This document shows, piece by piece, positions 21,236 through 26,462 of a stretch of 26,462 bases of DNA. The stretch covers positions 42,501 through 68,962 of the forward strand of contig NZ_JARVXG010000054.1 in the NCBI RefSeq assembly GCF_029848115.1, read 5' to 3'. The notes under the pieces are model-generated. The model saw only the letters and a list, made by a program, of their open reading frames with translations. It did no database searches and was not told the DNA's origin. Source of the stretch: Methanobacterium formicicum. Lineage in GTDB: Archaea > Methanobacteriota > Methanobacteria > Methanobacteriales > Methanobacteriaceae. A program made the translations under genes and the position numbers. Position 1 is the stretch's first letter; each line of letters opens with the position of its first letter.

Positions 21236-21697
21236 GTGACAGATAAAGATGCACAAGTCAGGGACATGTTGGACGATCTTTTAATATACGTGCCTATTTT
21301 TTACCAGAAAGTACGCACATCAAAGGATTTTAAGAATAAACAAACATCAGCTGCTTATTATCAGATCATGGGTTTGTTGATGCACAGGGGAAGTCTCCCT
21401 ATATCGGTTATTGGGGAGTATCTATACATTTCTCGACCTAACATGACGGCTCACATTGATAAACTGGTTTCAGATGGCATGGTGGAACGTAAAGGGGATA
21501 AAAAGGATCGTAGGATAACTTTAATCAGCATTACTCCCGAAGGGGAGGAGTTCATGAAAAGGGCACGGATTAAGGTGGAAGAAAACATGTTGAACAATTT
21601 ATCTGGCTTAAGGGAGGATGAAATGGAAGAATTAACCCGTGCAGTGAAAACCATTAAAAAGCTTTTGTTCAAGATACAGGGAGTAAAAAATGACTGA
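21236..21697 (+). CDS. MarR-family transcriptional regulator
   Basis: A 153-residue winged-helix regulator. The DNA-binding part spans about 54-103: LPISVIGEYLYISRPNMTAHIDKL, then the wing with the family's DKKDRR and the LISITPEGEEF segment. Long N- and C-terminal helices would form the dimer. MarR proteins commonly repress drug-export genes and their own gene and release DNA on binding phenolic or other ligands. GTG 21236 is chosen because GGTGG lies 5 bases upstream; in-frame GTGs at 21224 and 21227 lack a ribosome site. The end overlaps the exporter gene by 8 bases, and two palindromes lie at the promoter, so an autoregulated two-gene operon is likely. Confidence 0.9.
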   Translation: MTDKDAQVRDMLDDLLIYVPIFYQKVRTSKDFKNKQTSAAYYQIMGLLMHRGSLPISVIGEYLYISRPNMTAHIDKLVSDGMVERKGDKKDRRITLISITPEGEEFMKRARIKVEENMLNNLSGLREDEMEELTRAVKTIKKLLFKIQGVKND

Positions 21698-23144
21698 TAT
21701 TGATTTTAAAAATGGTAATCATGGTGCGGGGGGTAAATTAGCACCGGTAGAAGTTAAAGTGCTCATGGCGGCTTTAATGGTCAGTTTACTGGTGGGTGCC
21801 CTGGATAACTCCATAATGAGCACGGCCATGCCCCAGGTCATCAGTAGTCTGGGGGGCATGGCTTACTATGTATGGCCCTTCACCATCTACATGCTGGCAT
21901 CAACCATAGCTATAATCCTTTCAGGAAAGCTTTCAGATATGTATGGTAGGAAGCGCATCTTAGTAATAGGCATTGCATTATTTGTAGCTGCTTCTATTCT
22001 CTGTGGTTTTGCCGGGGACATGTTGCAACTCACCTTTTTCCGGGGAATTCAGGGGATGGGTGGGGGAATACTCATGACCATTCCCTTCATTGTGGTTGCC
22101 GAGATATTTCCCCCACGACAGCGAGGAAAATACGCGGGAATCCTTTCATCAGTATTCGGACTGGCAAACGTCCTGGGACCGGTTCTGGGAGGATTTATCA
22201 CCGGTTTTGTGGGTTGGAGATGGGTGTTTTTCATCAACATACCGGTTGGTCTGGCTGCCATTTACCTTCTCCTCTCGTACTTCCCCCACATGGAAGAGGT
22301 GTTAAAGGAAAGAATAATCGATTACAGGGGAATAATCACGTTAATAGCATCATTAAGTTCCATGTTCCTGGCCTTAACCTTCATTGAAAACCCGAACATC
22401 CCCCGTTCTCTCCTGATTGCCCTGTTCATTTTTGCAGGGATCATGGTGGCCGCATTCCTATATCTGGAAAAAAGAGCAAGAGAACCTATACTACCCACCC
22501 ACCTGTTTAAAAAATCAGTATTCAATGTTTCGGCGTTGGCCATGTTCCTTTCCAGTGCAGTGATGTTCTGTGGAATCATATATCTTCCTCTTTTTATTCA
22601 GAAAGTTCAGAAGTTAAGTCCAGAATACTCGGGGTTGCTTATTATCCCCATGCTTTTAAGTTTAACCTTTTCCGCCATAATTGCCGGCCAGATAATTTCC
22701 AGAACCGGGACTTATAAAAAACTGGCCATAATGGCCTTCATAATCATCACCGTAGGCATGTTTTTGCTATCTACCCTGGGAACAGGCAGTACTATCTGGG
22801 AACTGGTGATCTACGCCGCAGTCCTGGGGGCAGGTACTGGTATGACCTACCCCATATTCAACGTTGCTGTGCAGAATGCAGTTTCTCGTAGGGACATAGC
22901 AGTGGGAACAGCATCCATGCAATTTTTCAGAAACATTGGAGCCACAGTTGCCCTGCCCATATTCGGAGTGATAGTGAATTTAACCATAAACATGGACATC
23001 AACACTGCCAGTAACATTCCCCCGGATCTTATGAACCTGGCCATTCATAACGTGTACCTTTTCGGCCTCATTATAAGCATAATGGGACTGGTATCCTGTT
23101 TCTTCCTTAAAGATGTAGTTTTAAGTAGTAAAATGGAGGGATAA
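21690..23144 (+). CDS. MFS drug exporter, DHA2 (EmrB/QacA-like) family
   Basis: A 484-residue integral membrane protein with about 14 predicted helices. Motif A is GKLSDMYGRKR between helices 2 and 3. Asp in VGALDNSIMSTAMPQV (helix 1) is the DHA2 motif D1 position. The antiporter motif C region is GLANVLGPVLGGF. These point to a proton-driven multidrug or solute exporter. The ATG lies 6 bases after GGGAG and inside the end of the MarR gene (8-base overlap), the usual arrangement for a regulator and its exporter. The length agrees with the family, so the protein looks complete. Confidence 0.92.
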   Translation: MTDIDFKNGNHGAGGKLAPVEVKVLMAALMVSLLVGALDNSIMSTAMPQVISSLGGMAYYVWPFTIYMLASTIAIILSGKLSDMYGRKRILVIGIALFVAASILCGFAGDMLQLTFFRGIQGMGGGILMTIPFIVVAEIFPPRQRGKYAGILSSVFGLANVLGPVLGGFITGFVGWRWVFFINIPVGLAAIYLLLSYFPHMEEVLKERIIDYRGIITLIASLSSMFLALTFIENPNIPRSLLIALFIFAGIMVAAFLYLEKRAREPILPTHLFKKSVFNVSALAMFLSSAVMFCGIIYLPLFIQKVQKLSPEYSGLLIIPMLLSLTFSAIIAGQIISRTGTYKKLAIMAFIIITVGMFLLSTLGTGSTIWELVIYAAVLGAGTGMTYPIFNVAVQNAVSRRDIAVGTASMQFFRNIGATVALPIFGVIVNLTINMDINTASNIPPDLMNLAIHNVYLFGLIISIMGLVSCFFLKDVVLSSKMEG

Positions 23145-23267
23145 ATCTCCTTCGAAGATCAGGATTAAATTTGTAAACTTGAATACAGATTTAATACGGT
23201 CCACATTTTATTAAGGAAAAGAAATAAGGAGATAAGGAGTGTTTATTCCATTAAGTAACTCCCTAAA

Positions 23268-23864
23268 TTACCGTGGTTTCTCCACATCGCTGAGTTTAAC
23301 TGTGTTGGGGTTGATGGTGAAGCTTTTAATGATGATGTCCATGTCTGGACGTATGGTTTCTATGTTCTGCCTGTTATGGATTCCTTCCGGAACATAGAAG
23401 AGCATCTCATAAAGTTTTCCCCCTTTGATGAAATAGATAAATGAAGCTTCACCCATAGAAAATGGTGCCACCACAAATTCATAAGCAGGAGCTCCGTCTA
23501 TGGTCAAATTTCGTTCCTGTATTTTAGTGTATCCCATATCTTTGGAAACATTTCTTTGTAACTCAATTTGACTATTTAAATCATTAAAGTTAAGATTTTC
23601 CTCTTTAAGGAACAATTGAAAAGTTGATGTTAAATCAACATTATCATAAGCATTATTCGGTTTGTAAAGATTCACCAGTGACTGGGAAGAGGTGTTCATG
23701 GTCAGGGTGGTAAAGGGAGTGCTGTTCACTTTCCATGTATCAGGATAATTGAATTTCACACCGTTGGCATTAAAATTCACTAAATTAGAAGTACTCGTAC
23801 ACCCTGATACAACCACAACTGCCACCATACTTAAAATCAAACATCCTAATAGTTTTTTATCCAT
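23268..23864 (-). CDS. Conserved lipoprotein, PsbP-like fold possible
   Basis: A 198-residue protein with a short charged start (MDKK), a hydrophobic segment, and the lipobox VVSGC (Cys22), so it should be anchored to the outer face of the membrane. The rest resembles the small PsbP-like lipoproteins common in Methanobacteriales: NGVKFNYPDTWKV near the start, a mid ERNLTIDGAPAYEFV strand, and a later IIKSFTI close. No catalytic motif is visible and the function is unknown. GGGGGT lies just upstream of the ATG. It converges with the DHA2 exporter. Confidence 0.8.
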   Translation of the reverse strand: MDKKLLGCLILSMVAVVVVSGCTSTSNLVNFNANGVKFNYPDTWKVNSTPFTTLTMNTSSQSLVNLYKPNNAYDNVDLTSTFQLFLKEENLNFNDLNSQIELQRNVSKDMGYTKIQERNLTIDGAPAYEFVVAPFSMGEASFIYFIKGGKLYEMLFYVPEGIHNRQNIETIRPDMDIIIKSFTINPNTVKLSDVEKPR

Positions 23865-23991
23865 TAATAACCCCCATAGTTTATAAAGACTAATATTAAT
23901 TCTAGGTAACTATTATGAAATATTCTATTTAATATTTGGTGAAACAGCAGGTTAGGTTCATAACACTTTTATTTAACATTAGTGTAACCTA

Positions 23992-25251
<1,260 letters not shown>

Positions 25252-25619
25252 TAAATTACTCCTAGAAATTATTCAATTATTCTATAAAATTAAGTATTCC
25301 CTAAAATTTTTTTTAATTAATTCCTAAATTTTTTATTAATTCCTAAAGATTTACACATTTTTTTTTAAATCCTGATCTTATAAAATATTATTGGGAGAAT
25401 ATTTATTTGAATATAATTATCTTAAATCAGGAATATTCCCTGGTTGAGGGAGTAATTCACGGATTTTAACTCAATAGTTCTTTTTTTAAAAATGAATAAA
25501 TAATTTTGAACTAGTTATGGCATGTTCTACACCTATTAACTTCACAGAATCTATATTAACCTGGTAGTATAGACTATAATAATCTATTTAAGTATGGTAT
25601 ATGTTAGGGGAGGTAAAAA
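25252..25619. other. Divergent A+T-rich intergenic region with small repeats
   Basis: These 368 bases between the U32 gene and the zinc-ribbon gene hold no recognised gene. On the minus strand TTTAGGAATTAAT occurs exactly at 25335-25347 and 25316-25328, with a degenerate copy at about 25292-25305. GGAATATTCC (25430-25439) is a perfect palindrome. TCCTGAT (25370-25376) and ATCAGGA (25426-25432) are complementary. A TATA-like ACTATAATAAT (25573-25583) and GGGGAGG (25607-25613) serve the zinc-ribbon gene. Confidence 0.5.
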
Positions 25620-26171
25620 ATGGTTTACTGTAATCAATGTGGAGAAGAAAATTCAGAAGATTCAGTTTTTTGTTCAAATTGTGGGCATAAACTGGGAGAA
25701 TCTAAAGAGAATACGGGTGGAAAGGAAGTACTCCAGGAAATGGTTTATGTTCGCTGGAATCTTAACAAAGGGAATAAAATAGGCACCCGTTTATATCAGA
25801 AAATCCTTTACTTCACGGATCAAAACATTTACATAGGAGAAGGAAGTCTAATAGCAGGTTTAGCCACTGATTTGGGAGGAATTGTGGGTTTAGCCATTGA
25901 AAATCATTCTCTTTCTGATAGGGAAAAGGAGGCACATACCATTAACTTCCAAGAAATGGCCTCTAATGATCTGGACGTAGTAGTAATCCCTTACCCGGAT
26001 ATTGTATCCCTGAAACTTGAAAAAAAGACATTTTTCAAACCTGATCCCAAAATAAAGTTATCTACTCCCGATACAGATTATGAATTCATTGTGTCCCAGA
26101 AGGTAAAATACAAAAGGTATGCCCAGTCATTACCTCAAATTCTGGGGGATAAAGTAGAAGTTGAAACTTAA
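25620..26171 (+). CDS. Zinc-ribbon protein with PH-like C-terminal domain
   Basis: A 183-residue protein with an N-terminal zinc ribbon, Cys4-Cys7 and Cys18-Cys21 (CNQCGEEN, then FCSNCG), of the type common in archaeal and bacterial membrane or regulatory proteins. After a short linker, residues 45-175 alternate beta strands with a Gly-rich hydrophobic stretch (LIAGLATDLGGIVGLAI, about 76-92) and end in a helix. That pattern recalls PH/GRAM-like domains, an uncertain assignment. No catalytic motif is visible and the function is unknown. The start has a perfect GGGGAGG 6 bases upstream. Confidence 0.82.
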   Translation: MVYCNQCGEENSEDSVFCSNCGHKLGESKENTGGKEVLQEMVYVRWNLNKGNKIGTRLYQKILYFTDQNIYIGEGSLIAGLATDLGGIVGLAIENHSLSDREKEAHTINFQEMASNDLDVVVIPYPDIVSLKLEKKTFFKPDPKIKLSTPDTDYEFIVSQKVKYKRYAQSLPQILGDKVEVET

Positions 26172-26462
26172 GGCTAAATTATCTAGTTATCTAGCGGGTT
26201 AAAATAATAATACATTTTTTTTAAAACGTGGCCGTTTAAAACCCATGGATTTAGGTTTTAAATAGGTCTTTATTTTCATTTTAACCTAATGATAAGTATT
26301 TAAAAATAATAAAAAATAGTTTAGGGTCTTAGATTTTTCTTGTTGAAAAAAGGATTTTCCTTCTTGTTTTTTATAGTTTATGAACTTATTGATAACTAGT
26401 TTCGTAAAATACAATTTAATTTTAACTTTATAAGAATAATTGGGCTTCTAAACCGTTAAATT
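26172..26462. other. A+T-rich end of window, no gene seen
   Basis: The last 291 bases contain T- and A-runs and no recognisable reading frame or RNA gene. T8 at about 26215-26222 may end the zinc-ribbon transcript. Any promoter for the next gene cannot be judged because that gene is outside the window. Confidence 0.4.

Noticed and set aside
25252..25619. CRISPR array
   Set aside because: The direct repeats are only 13 bases long with spacers of a few bases, and no cas gene is near.
25594..25782. Open frame overlapping the start of the zinc-ribbon gene
   Set aside because: It is out of frame with the zinc-ribbon gene, starts upstream of that gene's perfect ribosome site, and has a basic, unpatterned product.

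Overview
The window looks like chromosomal DNA from a hydrogenotrophic methanogen of the order Methanobacteriales, most likely Methanobacterium or a close relative. Signs of this are an archaeal nurA-herA-mre11-rad50 operon, a NifH-like protein that fits CfbC of coenzyme F430 synthesis, a DUF371 protein, a COG1237 metallo-beta-lactamase of the methanopterin-associated type, T/A-rich TATA boxes, and GGAGG or GGTGA ribosome sites. The genus is inferred from protein similarity remembered from the families; no search was run.

Layout. (1) 1-3174: a 5'-truncated DHA2 drug exporter, a convergent TetR regulator, and a short-chain dehydrogenase divergent from TetR. (2) 3302-9725, minus strand: nurA, herA, mre11 and rad50 in transcription order, every junction overlapping, for DNA end resection. 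A divergent gene at 9866 encodes two predicted winged helices joined by a long acidic linker. (3) 10619-12041: an A+T-rich accessory stretch with a DUF3800 gene, several inverted repeats and a secreted thermonuclease-like lipoprotein. (4) 12217-17051: sugar-nucleotide genes (galE; galU minus; a divergent rmlC-rmlB pair) interrupted by a TPR gene that carries an in-frame TAA. (5) 17164-19665: DUF167, tRNA-Leu(GAG), DUF371, and a metallo-beta-lactamase/Uri-type nuclease pair. (6) 19719-20986: a CBS-domain gene translationally coupled to cfbC. (7) 21236-23144: a MarR/DHA2 exporter operon with operator-like palindromes. (8) 23268-26171: a lipoprotein, a U32-family Fe-S protein and a zinc-ribbon protein.

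Most genes are ordinary and well assigned. No CRISPR array, insertion sequence, rRNA or obvious new defence island was seen. The points most worth a second look are the interrupted TPR gene, the CBS-CfbC coupling, the double winged-helix protein beside the resection operon, and the repeat-rich surroundings of the DUF3800 gene. Several starts were moved downstream or to non-ATG codons where a ribosome site or TATA box decided the matter; each case is explained in its entry.
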